Notes: a model not told the origin generated them from the sequence alone. A stretch of DNA of 43,458 nt from Acidaminococcaceae bacterium (GCA_029004715.1 JAQVYX010000006.1:1-43458); one strand, 5' to 3'; positions 16,375-27,697 are shown, numbered from the stretch's first letter. Made by a program: numbers and translations.

Positions 16375-17760
16375 ATGATGAATAATGCTAACATTTCCGA
16401 TATTTGGGAAGGCTTACTCAACTATGTTGAATCCTGCACGGAAGATCCGGGATATGCACGTTGGGTAAAAGAAGCCATGCCACAAAGTGTAACTGGCAAT
16501 GTCTTTGAAATTGTAGTTGAAAAACAATTTATCAAAGATTGGATTGATAATAAATATAAAGCAAATATGGAAAAAATTCTCAGTTCTTTATGTGGCAGAG
16601 AAATGAAGTTACTTATTACAAATTTAAATACTAAAGATGAGGAAGATCGTAGTAATATTATTGACAGACCAATTGTACCTATAATTCCACAAGCAGAAAA
16701 ACAAATTTCTATTTCTTCCCCATTTAAAAATAGTATTGATGATCATCTTATAGGTAAATATGTGTTTGAGAATTTTGTCATCGGCAATTCAAATCGTTTT
16801 GCCCATGCTGCTGCTCTTGCTGTTGCAGAATCACCAGCAAGAGTTTATAATCCACTATTTTTATATAGCGATGCCGGTTTAGGTAAAACACATTTAATGC
16901 ACGCAATTGGTAATCGTATTAAACAAAATCATCCGGAAATGAAAATTTTATATATTTCCAGTGAAACCTTTACTAATGAAATGATTAACTGTATTCAAAA
17001 AAATGCGATGGAAAATTTTCGTAATAAATATCGTAACATTGATGTTCTATTAATTGATGATATTCAATTTCTGCGCAAAAAAGAAAGTACTCAAGAAGAA
17101 TTTTTTCATACCTTTAATGCTTTACGAGATGCAAATAAACAAATTATTATATCAAGTGACCGCAAGCCTTCCGAATTAGATACTTTGGAAGAACGTTTGC
17201 GTTCTCGTTTTTCTTGGGGACTTTCAACTGATATTCAACCTCCGGATTTAGAAACAAGAATGGCTATTTTACGTAACATGGCAGCTTCCGATAATATCGA
17301 ATTGCCAAATGATGTGGTTTTACTGATGGCAAGTGCCATTGAAACAAATATTAGAGAGCTAGAAGGCGCCTATACTAAAGTAATTGCTTACACAAATTTC
17401 TCTAATACACCAATTTCTTTAGAAAACGCTCAAAAAGCATTAACTGAATTTAATATTGGTAATATTAATAAAATAATATCAATTCAAGAAATTCAGCAAC
17501 TGGTATCTACTACTTTCAAAATAAAAATGGATGATTTTTTGGCTAAAAAACGCACTAGAAATGTAGCTTTTCCCAGACAGATAGCTATGTATCTTTGCAG
17601 AGAACTGACAGATTATTCGCTACCAAGAATTGGAGATTTTTTTGGTGGAAGAGATCATACAACTGTCATTCATGCTTGTGAAAAAATATCTAAAGACATG
17701 AAAAAAGATCCTAATTTAGAAAAATCAATCAAAGATATTATAACTCAATTAAAAAAATAA
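16375..17760 (+). CDS. dnaA: Chromosomal replication initiator protein DnaA
   Basis: This 461-residue DnaA has an N-terminal domain I (WEGLLNYVESC...YARWVKEA), a linker, and an AAA+ domain starting FENFVIGNSNRFAHAAALAV. Walker A is LYSDAGLGKTHLMHAIGN, Walker B VLLIDDIQF and the arginine finger region LRSRFSWGL. Domain IV ends with the DNA-binding signature GGRDHTTVIHACEKI. Two consecutive ATG codons open the gene; AAAGGA precedes. It melts the origin and loads DnaB. It is flanked on both sides by DnaA boxes. Confidence 0.98.
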   Translation: MMNNANISDIWEGLLNYVESCTEDPGYARWVKEAMPQSVTGNVFEIVVEKQFIKDWIDNKYKANMEKILSSLCGREMKLLITNLNTKDEEDRSNIIDRPIVPIIPQAEKQISISSPFKNSIDDHLIGKYVFENFVIGNSNRFAHAAALAVAESPARVYNPLFLYSDAGLGKTHLMHAIGNRIKQNHPEMKILYISSETFTNEMINCIQKNAMENFRNKYRNIDVLLIDDIQFLRKKESTQEEFFHTFNALRDANKQIIISSDRKPSELDTLEERLRSRFSWGLSTDIQPPDLETRMAILRNMAASDNIELPNDVVLLMASAIETNIRELEGAYTKVIAYTNFSNTPISLENAQKALTEFNIGNINKIISIQEIQQLVSTTFKIKMDDFLAKKRTRNVAFPRQIAMYLCRELTDYSLPRIGDFFGGRDHTTVIHACEKISKDMKKDPNLEKSIKDIITQLKK

Positions 17761-17761
17761 G

Positions 17762-17975
17762 TTATCCACAGTCTATGGATAACTCTGTTTATAACTTGTG
17801 TCTAAATTTGTTCATAACTCATTTTTTTCTTATCCCTGTTAGTATGTTAATAACTAACTTGATTTTATAAACAAGTTTTAATTTATTTAAAACCAGTACT
17901 CATCGCAGTGTTAAGTACTTTTCCACATATCAACAAAGCCTACTACTACTGCTACTATATTTATTAAATATATAA
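17762..17975. other. oriC, downstream part: DnaA boxes, DnaA-trio and unwinding element
   Basis: Directly after the dnaA stop lie TTATCCACA (17762) and minus TTATCCATA (17774-17782) as an inverted pair, then a weaker minus box at 17809. Close to dnaN come TTTTCCACA (17919) and an abutting box-like ATATCAACA (17927). These are followed by CTACTACTACTGCTACTATA (17940-17959) and the AT-rich TTTATTAAATATATAAG. Read on the other strand the run is 3'-GAT-GAT-GAT-GAC-GAT-GAT, the DnaA-trio pattern known from Bacillus subtilis, where DnaA grips one strand and opens the duplex. The order box, trio, AT-rich DNA matches that model, so this is the probable site of strand opening. Confidence 0.88.
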
Positions 17976-18002
17976 GTAATAGAATTATAAGGAGGACTAC
18001 CA

Positions 18003-19112
18003 ATGAAGTTCGCATGTGAAACGTCAATTTTAGCCAAAAGTATTCAAATAGTAAAAAAAGCTATTTCTTCTAGTCCCAATGCACCTATTTTTTCAGGAAT
18101 ACATTTAATTTTAAAAGGTAATACATTAGAGTTAGTAGCAATGGATTTAAATTTTTATATGAGTGATACTATAAATGTCAATGGAGAAAAAGATGGAGAT
18201 GTTTTAGTTCCTTCTAAATCTTTTTCTGAATTACTGACTAAATTAGATAATGAGGTTATAAGTCTAGAAAAAAATGATAATGAGACAGAAATAATTATAA
18301 TTTCTAACACCGGTAAATATAGTATACCTCTTATGGAAAAAGATGATTTTCCACCTTTTCCTAATTTTGAAGGCGATAGGGTATTAGTTTTTTCTGAAGA
18401 AAAAATAGGAGAATTAATTAGTAAAACAATATATGCTTGTTCTACTGATGAAACAAGACCTCTTTTTACAGGTATATTGTTAGAAAAAAAGAATAAAGAT
18501 GTTACTTTTGTTGGGACTAATACTCATAGATTAGCTATAAAAACAGTAACTTTGGACGAGAATGATAGTGAATTTTCTATGATTATACCTTCTCGTTTAT
18601 TAAGAGAAATTAATACTAATATCGGTAAAGAAGTACCGGAAGATGTAGAAATAAGTTTAAAAAATAAACAAATACAAGTAAAAATAGGGGAAATAAAAAT
18701 AATATCTAGCCTTATCGAAGGATCTTTTCCGGATTATAAGAGGGTAGTTCCTCCTAAATTTGCTACTACTACTGTTTTTAATGCTAAAGCTATGGAAAAA
18801 GCAGTAAAAAGAGTCGCTTTATTTTCTAAAGATGATTATAGTATCGTTAGATTAAATATAGAAGAAGATAAAATAATTTTAACTTCAGGTATTTCTGATT
18901 TAGGTCAGGGCAAAGAAACTGTTGAGTGTACTACTAAAGGTGATGCTCTAAATATTGCTTTTAATTCTAAATATGTCATGGATATTTTAAAATATGCAGG
19001 TTCAGAAGAGGTTGTTATGGAAATGAATAATTCTTTAAGTCCTGTATGTATAAAACCAGTCAGTGAAGAAAATTATATTTATATCGTTACGCCGGTAAGG
19101 GTAATTTTCTAA
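18003..19112 (+). CDS. dnaN: DNA polymerase III beta sliding clamp
   Basis: This 369-residue beta clamp has the three-repeat fold. MKFACETSILAKSIQIVKKAISS opens it, DETRPLFTGILLE and THRLAIKTV lie in the middle domain, and YIYIVTPVRVIF closes it, close to the usual MPVR ending. AAGGAGG lies 7 bp before the ATG. It follows the origin, and recF starts 4 bp after its stop. Codons are strongly A/T-ending compared with gyrB further on. Confidence 0.97.
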   Translation: MKFACETSILAKSIQIVKKAISSSPNAPIFSGIHLILKGNTLELVAMDLNFYMSDTINVNGEKDGDVLVPSKSFSELLTKLDNEVISLEKNDNETEIIIISNTGKYSIPLMEKDDFPPFPNFEGDRVLVFSEEKIGELISKTIYACSTDETRPLFTGILLEKKNKDVTFVGTNTHRLAIKTVTLDENDSEFSMIIPSRLLREINTNIGKEVPEDVEISLKNKQIQVKIGEIKIISSLIEGSFPDYKRVVPPKFATTTVFNAKAMEKAVKRVALFSKDDYSIVRLNIEEDKIILTSGISDLGQGKETVECTTKGDALNIAFNSKYVMDILKYAGSEEVVMEMNNSLSPVCIKPVSEENYIYIVTPVRVIF

Positions 19113-19116
19113 TAAG

Positions 19117-20250
19117 ATGAAAATTTTAAGTATTAACTTAAAAAATTTCAGAAATTATGCAAGTTTAAATGTTGAATTTAATAGCATAATTAATATTATT
19201 TATGGCAATAATGCTCAAGGTAAGACCAATTTGTTAGAAGCCATTTACTATATGGCGTTTGGCTTTACTTATAGAACTAGAAGTGAAGAAGAATTAATAA
19301 AATTTGGAGCAACAGATTTTAGTACTGATATAAACTTTTCTAATAAATTTTATAAAAATAAAATTATAATAAAAAAATATTTGAAAAATGGTAAGTATAA
19401 AAAAGAATTAACTTTTAATAATAATGTTTTAAAAGCTAAAGAACATTATGGACTATTAAATGTAGTACTTTTTTCTCCTGATGATTTACAAATTGTTAAG
19501 GGAGAACCAGGTTTAAGACGGAAGTTTATAAATCTTGAAATAGCACAAACTGACAAATATTATTATAATTTACTAGTTAAATATAATAAAACTATGCTAC
19601 AAAGAAATAAATTTTTAAAAGATTCTAAAGAAAAGATAAATATTGATTTTACTCAATTATTAGTATGGGATAGTGAATTAGCTAAAATAGCGGCAGAAAT
19701 TATAATAATTAGATTGGAAACTTTAAAGAGAATAAGTGAAATTAGTGCGGATGTTTATAATAAATTGACACTTTCTAAGGAAAATTTAAATTTGTCATAT
19801 ATTTTAAAAACTAGTGATGGTGAAACTTCTAAAATATCTTCTAAAACACAAAAAGAGTGGGAAGAATGGTATTTAAAAGAATTTAAAATGCGCAGAAATT
19901 TAGATGTAATTAGATGTTCAACTAGTATAGGCCCTCATCGTGATGATATTTTAATAAATGTTGATGACAACAATTTACGTGCTTTTGGTTCACAGGGACA
20001 GCAAAGAAGCGCTGCTTTAGCATTAAAATTAGCTGAATTAGAATTTATTAAAGAAGTTAAAGAGGAATATCCTGTACTTTTACTAGATGATGTTATGAGT
20101 GAACTAGATAGTGGAAGACGTAAGCAACTTTTAACTTTTATCGACGGCAAGGTTCAAACTTTTATTACCGTAAATGATAAGGAATTAGTAAAGTACTTGC
20201 CTGATAGTAAATATTTCTATGTGGAAAATGGTAATATGTATGAGGAATAG
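19117..20250 (+). CDS. recF: DNA replication and repair protein RecF
   Basis: This 377-residue SMC-like ATPase helps load RecA at gaps. It has the opening NLKNFRNYASLNVEF, Walker A IYGNNAQGKTNLLEAIYY, signature region FGSQGQQRSAALALKLAELE and Walker B VLLLDDVMSELD. There is no ribosome binding site close to the ATG; it starts 4 bp after dnaN, so coupling is likely. The S4-domain gene yaaA found between dnaN and recF in Bacillus is absent. Confidence 0.96.
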   Translation: MKILSINLKNFRNYASLNVEFNSIINIIYGNNAQGKTNLLEAIYYMAFGFTYRTRSEEELIKFGATDFSTDINFSNKFYKNKIIIKKYLKNGKYKKELTFNNNVLKAKEHYGLLNVVLFSPDDLQIVKGEPGLRRKFINLEIAQTDKYYYNLLVKYNKTMLQRNKFLKDSKEKINIDFTQLLVWDSELAKIAAEIIIIRLETLKRISEISADVYNKLTLSKENLNLSYILKTSDGETSKISSKTQKEWEEWYLKEFKMRRNLDVIRCSTSIGPHRDDILINVDDNNLRAFGSQGQQRSAALALKLAELEFIKEVKEEYPVLLLDDVMSELDSGRRKQLLTFIDGKVQTFITVNDKELVKYLPDSKYFYVENGNMYEE

Positions 20251-20252
20251 CT

Positions 20253-21110
20253 ATGAAAGATTTTAACGGTTTAATTTTAAAGATATTAGGTAATAAGAAG
20301 GCTAAGGAAAATTATATTTTGTATTATTTGATAAAAAAATGGCCGGAAATTTGTGGTAATACTATTGCTAAACATTCACAGCCTAAAAAATTAGAGAATA
20401 ATATTCTTTTTATCAATACAGATAATTCTGCTTGGTCTCATAATTTTTTAATGATGCAACGACAGATAATAAATAAGATAAATAGTGTAATACCGTTAGA
20501 AAAAGATAAAAAAAGAACTTTAAAAATTAAGGAAATGAAATTTTATCATGGAAAAATAGAGAATTTTTTTGTGCAGGAAAAGGAAGATGAACCTAAAAAA
20601 GAAATTGAATTAAATTTAGCTGAGGAAAAAAATATAGAGTTTCAAGTTAATAGATTAAAAAACAATGATTTAAAACCTCTTTTTAAAAAAATAATGAAAA
20701 AAGATAAAAAATACAAAAAGACCTTATATTTTTATGATAAACGTTTATGTCCCAGTTGTGGTATACCTTTATTAAAAGGTGAAGAATATTGTGGGCCCTG
20801 TGGAAGAAAAATAAATGCTAAATTAAGAGATAAAATTAGTGAAATATTACATAGTGCTCCTTGGCTTTCATACAACGAGTGTCTTAATTATGTTATTTGT
20901 GATAAAATACTATTTAGTGACGTTAAAGAACGAATGCAAGAATGGTCAATTTCCGAAGCTTTGAAAGAAACAGCAACGGAAAATGAAAAATATTTTGCTG
21001 TTATGTTGAATAAAGAACTTACTCCGGAAAATATTTCTGACGAAATCGTAAAAAAAGCCATTGCTGGTTATAAAAGGAGAAGAACGCGTGTTTTTACATC
21101 TGGGAAATAA
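20253..21110 (+). CDS. dciA: DciA-like (DUF721) protein with C-terminal zinc ribbon
   Basis: This 285-residue protein has a DUF721/DciA domain in its first 95 residues, recognisable by YLIKKWPEICGNTIAKHSQP and NILFINTDNSAWSHNFLMMQ. DciA is the ancestral factor that helps place DnaB helicase on DNA. A charged linker follows (about 100-160), then a four-cysteine zinc ribbon CPSCG...YCGPCG (Cys166, 169, 180, 183), then a helical tail of about 90 residues. The usual DUF721 protein is much shorter, so the C-terminal half is an extension. It starts 3 bp after recF and overlaps remB by 23 bp. Confidence 0.85.
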   Translation: MKDFNGLILKILGNKKAKENYILYYLIKKWPEICGNTIAKHSQPKKLENNILFINTDNSAWSHNFLMMQRQIINKINSVIPLEKDKKRTLKIKEMKFYHGKIENFFVQEKEDEPKKEIELNLAEEKNIEFQVNRLKNNDLKPLFKKIMKKDKKYKKTLYFYDKRLCPSCGIPLLKGEEYCGPCGRKINAKLRDKISEILHSAPWLSYNECLNYVICDKILFSDVKERMQEWSISEALKETATENEKYFAVMLNKELTPENISDEIVKKAIAGYKRRRTRVFTSGK

Positions 21111-21336
21111 TTATATAATCAAAACTAGTGAAATCATTGGTATTTTCGATATAAGAAAAAAAAGTGCCAATGTATATAAGTTTTTTCTAAAACCTAAGTT
21201 AGAACAAGGAAATGTGGTTAATTTGACTGATAAATATGAACCGGCAAGCTGTATAATTACTAAAGATAAGGTAATATTGTCGGGCATTTCCTCTTTAACT
21301 TTAAAAAACAGACAAGATGATTTTTCTTTGTATTAA
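21088..21336 (+). CDS. remB: RemB-like regulatory protein (DUF370)
   Basis: This is an 82-residue protein of the DUF370 family, which includes YaaB/RemB of Bacillus. The real start is the GTG at 21088 (MFLHLGNNYIIKTSEIIGIFDI), with AAAAGGAG upstream; the ORF track adds nine residues. The gene lies between recF/dciA and gyrB, exactly where yaaB lies in Bacillus. RemA, a relative, is a DNA-binding regulator; the role of RemB is less clear. Confidence 0.88.
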   Translation: MFLHLGNNYIIKTSEIIGIFDIRKKSANVYKFFLKPKLEQGNVVNLTDKYEPASCIITKDKVILSGISSLTLKNRQDDFSLY

Positions 21337-21351
21337 TAAAATGATAAATAA

Positions 21352-23295
<1,944 letters not shown>

Positions 23296-23313
23296 GTTAA
23301 AGGCTGGTATATA

Positions 23314-24018
23314 ATGGATTTTACGGAAATAGAAATGCCTCAGGGAACTTTAAAAATAAGTATGAAGACTAATAATAAAATCTTATTGGTAGCTGGTGGA
23401 CGTAAGCCTGAAAAAGATTGGCTGGAAGCAATAAGACTACAAAAATATGTTTATGCCATAGATAAAGGGCTAGACTATTGTTTAGAGGCTAATTTTTTCC
23501 CTAATGAACTTTATGGTGACAAAGATAGTGCAAAAGCAGAAAATTGGCTAAAGGCTGAATGTAAGAAAATTGCCTGTAGAACTTTTCCTACAGCCAAAGA
23601 TGATACAGATTTGCAGCTGTTATTAAAGGCTTTGCCCGGCGAACAAACTGTAATTGCTACGGGTATTTGGGGCGGTCGTGCAGATCATTTATATGCTAAT
23701 ATTTTTAGTTTATTAGCTTATAAACAAGAAAAAAATGCTCAAGTAATATTAGCAGATCAAAAAGAAATAATGGTTTTAATGGCTCTAGGGCAGCAAGCAA
23801 TGTTTATTTTTAAAAATAAGCCTTTAGCTATTTCGCTTTTGCCTTTAAATGACATCAATGAAGTATCTATTACTGGAGTAAAATGGCCGTTATTAAATGT
23901 TGTTTTGCATAAAAATAAACCCTATGCTATTAGTAATGAGTTGCTGGAAGATATGGTGACAGTTACTTGTCATAGTGGTTGTATAGGATTTTATGTGAAT
24001 TTTGAAAGTGGGGCATAA
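23314..24018 (+). CDS. Thiamine pyrophosphokinase
   Basis: This 234-residue protein has the thiamine diphosphokinase motifs: NKILLVAGGRKP, AIDKGLDYCLE, LYGDKDSAKAE (usually GDfDS), FPTAKDDTDLQLLLKAL and GIWGGRADHLYANIFSL. It should convert thiamine to thiamine diphosphate with ATP; ThDP is the cofactor of the acetolactate synthase encoded further on. The first 20 residues precede the conserved core and may not all be translated; an internal ATG at residue 17 is a possible start. It sits between gyrB and a TSUP permease. A location between the gyrase genes is unusual. Confidence 0.82.
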   Translation: MDFTEIEMPQGTLKISMKTNNKILLVAGGRKPEKDWLEAIRLQKYVYAIDKGLDYCLEANFFPNELYGDKDSAKAENWLKAECKKIACRTFPTAKDDTDLQLLLKALPGEQTVIATGIWGGRADHLYANIFSLLAYKQEKNAQVILADQKEIMVLMALGQQAMFIFKNKPLAISLLPLNDINEVSITGVKWPLLNVVLHKNKPYAISNELLEDMVTVTCHSGCIGFYVNFESGA

Positions 24019-24020
24019 TA

Positions 24021-24788
24021 TTGGAACAGATGGACTTAACTACCTTATTTTTTTTGGTAATTGCTGCTTTTATAGCTTCTTTTATTGATTCTACCGTTGG
24101 TGGTGGTGGTCTAATCTCTACGCCTGCTCTTTTAGCTACAGGTATGCCGGTTGCTTTTGCCTTAGGAACTAATAAAGTAGCGGCCATGATGGGTTCTTTT
24201 ACCAGTGTAGTAACTTTTTGGCGAGCTGGTAAAATAAATAAAAGAATGGTTCTGTTTTTAATGCCCCTATCATTTTTTGGCTCGGCTTTAGGTGCATATG
24301 TAGTTTATATGCTTCCTGCAGCTTTCATGAAAAATGTTATTGTTGTTCTTTTAGTAGTCGTTGCCTTTTATACTTATTTTCGTAAGGACTGGGGAGATGT
24401 TTCTCACGTTAAAAAATTTTCCAAAACTATTTTAGCAGGAACTATATTTATTGCCTTAGTATTAGGTTTCTACGATGGTTTTTTTGGGCCGGGAACAGGA
24501 TCGTTTTTGATTTTCGGTTTTTTGTTCTTAGGATATGATTTTGTAACGGCAGCAGGAAACGCTAAAGCTTTAAACTTTGCCAGTGGTGCCGGGGCATTAG
24601 TTTCTTTTGCTTTAGCAGGCACAGTTTATTGGAGCTATGGCTTAGCTATGGGAATAAGTATGATTTTCGGTGCAATTGTTGGTTCAAAAGTAGCTATTGC
24701 TAAAGGAGCCAGTTATGTAAGGCCTCTATACTTAGTGGTAACAACATTATTGGTTGGCAAACAAGTTTATGAGCTTTTATTTAGATAA
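24021..24788 (+). CDS. TauE/SafE (TSUP) family permease
   Basis: This 255-residue membrane protein has about eight hydrophobic segments and the TSUP signatures: [21 protein letters not shown] near the start and [19 protein letters not shown] in the second half. The family carries sulfite, sulfonates or other organic anions. The start is a TTG, with a GGGGC-like ribosome site 7 bp upstream, 2 bp after the thiamine pyrophosphokinase stop. It precedes gyrA by 32 bp. The substrate is unknown. Confidence 0.88.
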   Translation: MEQMDLTTLFFLVIAAFIASFIDSTVGGGGLISTPALLATGMPVAFALGTNKVAAMMGSFTSVVTFWRAGKINKRMVLFLMPLSFFGSALGAYVVYMLPAAFMKNVIVVLLVVVAFYTYFRKDWGDVSHVKKFSKTILAGTIFIALVLGFYDGFFGPGTGSFLIFGFLFLGYDFVTAAGNAKALNFASGAGALVSFALAGTVYWSYGLAMGISMIFGAIVGSKVAIAKGASYVRPLYLVVTTLLVGKQVYELLFR

Positions 24789-24820
24789 ATGAGATTAAAT
24801 ATATAAGGATTGGTGATAGT

Positions 24821-27307
24821 GTGGATGAGAAGCAGATAGCAAGTAAAGTTATACCTGTTTTTGTTGAAGATGAGATGCAAAAATCTTATATTGATTATGC
24901 CATGAGCGTTATCGTGCAGCGTGCGTTGCCTGATGTACGTGATGGTTTAAAACCTGTGCATCGTCGTATTCTGTATGCTATGCAGGAAGCTGGTATGACT
25001 CCTAATAAAGCTTATAAAAAATCGGCACGTATTGTCGGCGATGTTTTAGGTAAATATCATCCTCATGGTGATACTTCTGTTTATGATGCTATTGTACGTT
25101 TAGCTCAGGATTTTTCTACACGTTATCTTTTTGTAGATGGTCATGGCAATTTCGGTTCTGTTGATGGCGACCCTGCGGCTGCTATGCGTTATACAGAAGT
25201 ACGTATGGGAAAAATAGCCGAAGAAATGCTTGAAGATATTGAAAAAGATACAGTAGACTTTGTTCCCAACTATGATGAGTCATTAAAAGAACCAACGGTT
25301 TTACCTGCTAAAGTACCGGCTCTTTTGATTAATGGTTCTTCTGGCATTGCAGTAGGTATGGCAACCAATATACCGCCACATAATTTAGGTGAAGTTATTG
25401 ACGGTCTAATTATGCTTATTGATAATCCTGAAGTAGAAATTGCCGATTTAATGACTGTTATTAAAGGACCGGATTTTCCAACAGGTGCTATGATTTTGGG
25501 CAATGCTGGAATTCAAAGTGCGTATACTACAGGGCGTGGTGTTATTAAGGTTAGGGCACAAGCAACTGTGGAGCCTATGCCCAAAAATAAAAATAAGATT
25601 ATTGTAACTGAGATTCCTTATCAAGTAAATAAATCTCGCTTGATTGAAAATATTGCACATTTGGTTCAGGATAAAGTAATTGAAGGTATAACGGATTTGC
25701 GTGATGAAAGTGATCGTAATGGTATGCGTATCGTTATTGAATTACGTAGTGACGTAGTTCCTGATGTTATTTTGAACCAGCTTTATAAGCATACACAGAT
25801 GCAAGATTCTTTTGGCATTATTATGTTAGCCTTAGTTAATAATCATCCACTTGTTTTAAACTTAAAACAGATTTTGGAATATTATTTAGAACATCAAAAA
25901 GTTGTTATAACTCGTAGAACACGTTATGAATTAGGTAAAGCTCAAGATAGAGTTCATATTTTAGAAGGTTTAAAAATAGCCTTAGATAATTTAGATGCTG
26001 TAATAACAACCATTCGTGCTAGTGCTAATGGTGAAATTGCCAAAGCGGCTTTGATTGAAAAATTCACTTTGAGTCAGAGACAAGCACAAGCTATTTTGGA
26101 TATGCGTCTACAACGCTTAACTGGATTAGAGCGTCAGAAGATTGATGATGAATACAGTGATCTTATGGAAACAATCGCTTATTTGGAGGGCGTATTGGCT
26201 GACGAGGGTAAAGTTTTAAATATTATAAAGGAAGATATGCTGGAAGTTAAGAAACGTTTCGGTGATAAAAGACGTACCGTTTTAGCACGTGATACCAGTG
26301 ATATTGATATGGCAGATTTAATTGCCGAAGAAGATGTGATTATTACAATTAGCCATCAAGGTTATATAAAACGCCAAGCTTTGGCGAATTTCCGCAATCA
26401 AAATAGAGGTGGACGCGGAATTCAAGGTGGAAGTGGTAAGCTTCGAGCTGAAAGTATAAAAACTGTTACTGATGGTGATTTCTCTGAACATTTGTTTATG
26501 GCGACTACTCATCATAATATTTTGTTCTTTACAAATAAGGGCAGAGTATATAGACAAAAGGGTTACGAAATTCCTGAGTCGTCACGTACAGCCAAGGGTT
26601 CTTCCGTTGTTAACTTATTGCCTATTGAGGCTGGCGAGAAAATTACGGCTGTTATAGCGGTAAAAGATATTGATGATGACCACGATAAATTCATGTTTAT
26701 GGCCACTAATAAGGGAACAGTAAAGAAAACAGCTGTAACTGAATTCCATTCAGCTAGACGTACAGGTCTGATTGCTATTAATCTGGACGAAGGCGAAGAA
26801 CTTATCGACGTAAAACTTACCGATGGTAAAAATGATATTATTATAGCTACTCGTAATGGTTTATCAATTCATTTCAGCGAAGAAGATGTTCGGGCTATGG
26901 GAAGAACTGCTCATGGTGTACGTGGCATTACTCTGAAAAAGGACGATTATGTAGTATCTATGGATTGCACCAGTGAAAATGGCGAGGTTTTAACAGCTAC
27001 TGAACAGGGTTTGGGCAAAAAAACTTTGATTAGTGAGTATCGTAAGCAGACACGTGGTGGCAAAGGCGTTATCAACTTGAAGGTTACTAATAAAACAGGA
27101 CTTATTGTCGGTTCTCGTGTTATTGTACCTAATCAGGAAATAATGCTTATTTCTAATGCCGGCGTAATCATTCGCTTGCAAGCTGATGCTATTTCTACTT
27201 TTGGTCGCAATGCCCAAGGCGTAATTTTGATGCATTTGGATAAAGGTGATAAAGTTGCTGCCTTGGCTTTAGTCAATACTGTGGATGAAGAGGAAACAGA
27301 AGAATAA
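24821..27307 (+). CDS. gyrA: DNA gyrase subunit A
   Basis: This 828-residue GyrA opens at a GTG. It has [20 protein letters not shown], the quinolone-determining region [14 protein letters not shown] (Thr85 and Asp89 at the E. coli 83/87 positions), and catalytic Tyr124 in [11 protein letters not shown]. The C-terminal beta-pinwheel contains a GyrA-box-like KQTRGGKG. Thr at the 83 position is wild type in many species. It ends with an acidic tail EEETEE and is followed by a terminator 38 bp later. Confidence 0.97.
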   Translation: MDEKQIASKVIPVFVEDEMQKSYIDYAMSVIVQRALPDVRDGLKPVHRRILYAMQEAGMTPNKAYKKSARIVGDVLGKYHPHGDTSVYDAIVRLAQDFSTRYLFVDGHGNFGSVDGDPAAAMRYTEVRMGKIAEEMLEDIEKDTVDFVPNYDESLKEPTVLPAKVPALLINGSSGIAVGMATNIPPHNLGEVIDGLIMLIDNPEVEIADLMTVIKGPDFPTGAMILGNAGIQSAYTTGRGVIKVRAQATVEPMPKNKNKIIVTEIPYQVNKSRLIENIAHLVQDKVIEGITDLRDESDRNGMRIVIELRSDVVPDVILNQLYKHTQMQDSFGIIMLALVNNHPLVLNLKQILEYYLEHQKVVITRRTRYELGKAQDRVHILEGLKIALDNLDAVITTIRASANGEIAKAALIEKFTLSQRQAQAILDMRLQRLTGLERQKIDDEYSDLMETIAYLEGVLADEGKVLNIIKEDMLEVKKRFGDKRRTVLARDTSDIDMADLIAEEDVIITISHQGYIKRQALANFRNQNRGGRGIQGGSGKLRAESIKTVTDGDFSEHLFMATTHHNILFFTNKGRVYRQKGYEIPESSRTAKGSSVVNLLPIEAGEKITAVIAVKDIDDDHDKFMFMATNKGTVKKTAVTEFHSARRTGLIAINLDEGEELIDVKLTDGKNDIIIATRNGLSIHFSEEDVRAMGRTAHGVRGITLKKDDYVVSMDCTSENGEVLTATEQGLGKKTLISEYRKQTRGGKGVINLKVTNKTGLIVGSRVIVPNQEIMLISNAGVIIRLQADAISTFGRNAQGVILMHLDKGDKVAALALVNTVDEEETEE

Positions 27308-27345
27308 AAAAGGAAAAGTAACATAGTTTGCTGTAGAATGAAGGT

Positions 27346-27382
27346 AACCACCAATTGTTAGATAAAATAACGATTGGTGGTT
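27346..27382 (+). terminator. Intrinsic terminator behind gyrA
   Basis: A 15-bp stem with one G-U pair and a seven-base loop is followed by TATTTC. It closes the long dnaN-gyrA run. Confidence 0.8.
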
Positions 27383-27393
27383 TATTTCAAAGT

Positions 27394-27422
27394 ATGACGT
27401 ATGTTTGTTTCTGTGTTATAAT
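27394..27422 (+). promoter_or_regulatory. Promoter for the 39-residue basic protein
   Basis: ATGACG and a perfect TATAAT are spaced by 17 bp. The predicted transcript has an untranslated leader of about 110 nt, with a bulged hairpin (TAGCA...GTTGCTA) near 27427-27451. Confidence 0.6.
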
Positions 27423-27536
27423 GTGTCTAGCAGCCAACAGTGAAAGTTGCTACAAAAGGGAAAGAATTAGAGCTGTCACTTGTGTAAATAATTGGTGTGC
27501 TCTATTTTTACTAACACGGAAAGGAAGTGCATAATC

Positions 27537-27656
27537 ATGGGAGATAAGAATCCTAAGAAGGCCCCAAAGCCAAAGAAAAATGCTAAGCAGGCACATGCAA
27601 ATCATTTACCTGATCCGGAGCCGGAAGTAGTCAAAAAAGAAAAGAAAACTTATTAA
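27537..27656 (+). CDS. Small lysine-rich protein, function unknown
   Basis: This 39-residue gene is too short for the ORF track. It reads MGDKNPKKAPKPKKNAKQAH, then ANHLPDPEPEVVKKEKKTY. A GGAAAGGAAG ribosome site precedes the ATG, and a promoter and a strong terminator bracket the gene, so it is a complete monocistronic unit. The MGDKxPK opening resembles short basic proteins annotated as hypothetical in other bacteria, from memory only. The Lys/Pro-rich first half and acidic DPEPE middle suggest an unstructured, nucleic-acid- or ribosome-associated peptide; that is a guess. Confidence 0.75.
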   Translation: MGDKNPKKAPKPKKNAKQAHANHLPDPEPEVVKKEKKTY

Positions 27657-27664
27657 GATGGAAT

Positions 27665-27697
27665 AAAGAGCACATCCTTTTGTAGGATGTGCTCTTT
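27665..27697 (+). terminator. Intrinsic terminator
   Basis: A perfect 14-bp stem (AAAGAGCACATCCT and complement) with a five-base loop and five T closes the small lysine-rich gene, 8 bp after its stop. Confidence 0.93.

Noticed and set aside
17761-17783. Inverted repeat after dnaA as a terminator
   Set aside because: It consists of two opposed DnaA boxes with a short stem and no T-tract; better read as origin DNA.
25073-25087. Thr85 in GyrA as a quinolone-resistance change
   Set aside because: Thr at the E. coli 83 position is wild type in many species, so no resistance can be claimed.
26284-26296. CACGTG cores in gyrA (near 26285 and 27050) as extra parS sites
   Set aside because: The flanks do not match the parS consensus on either side; chance hexamers in coding sequence.
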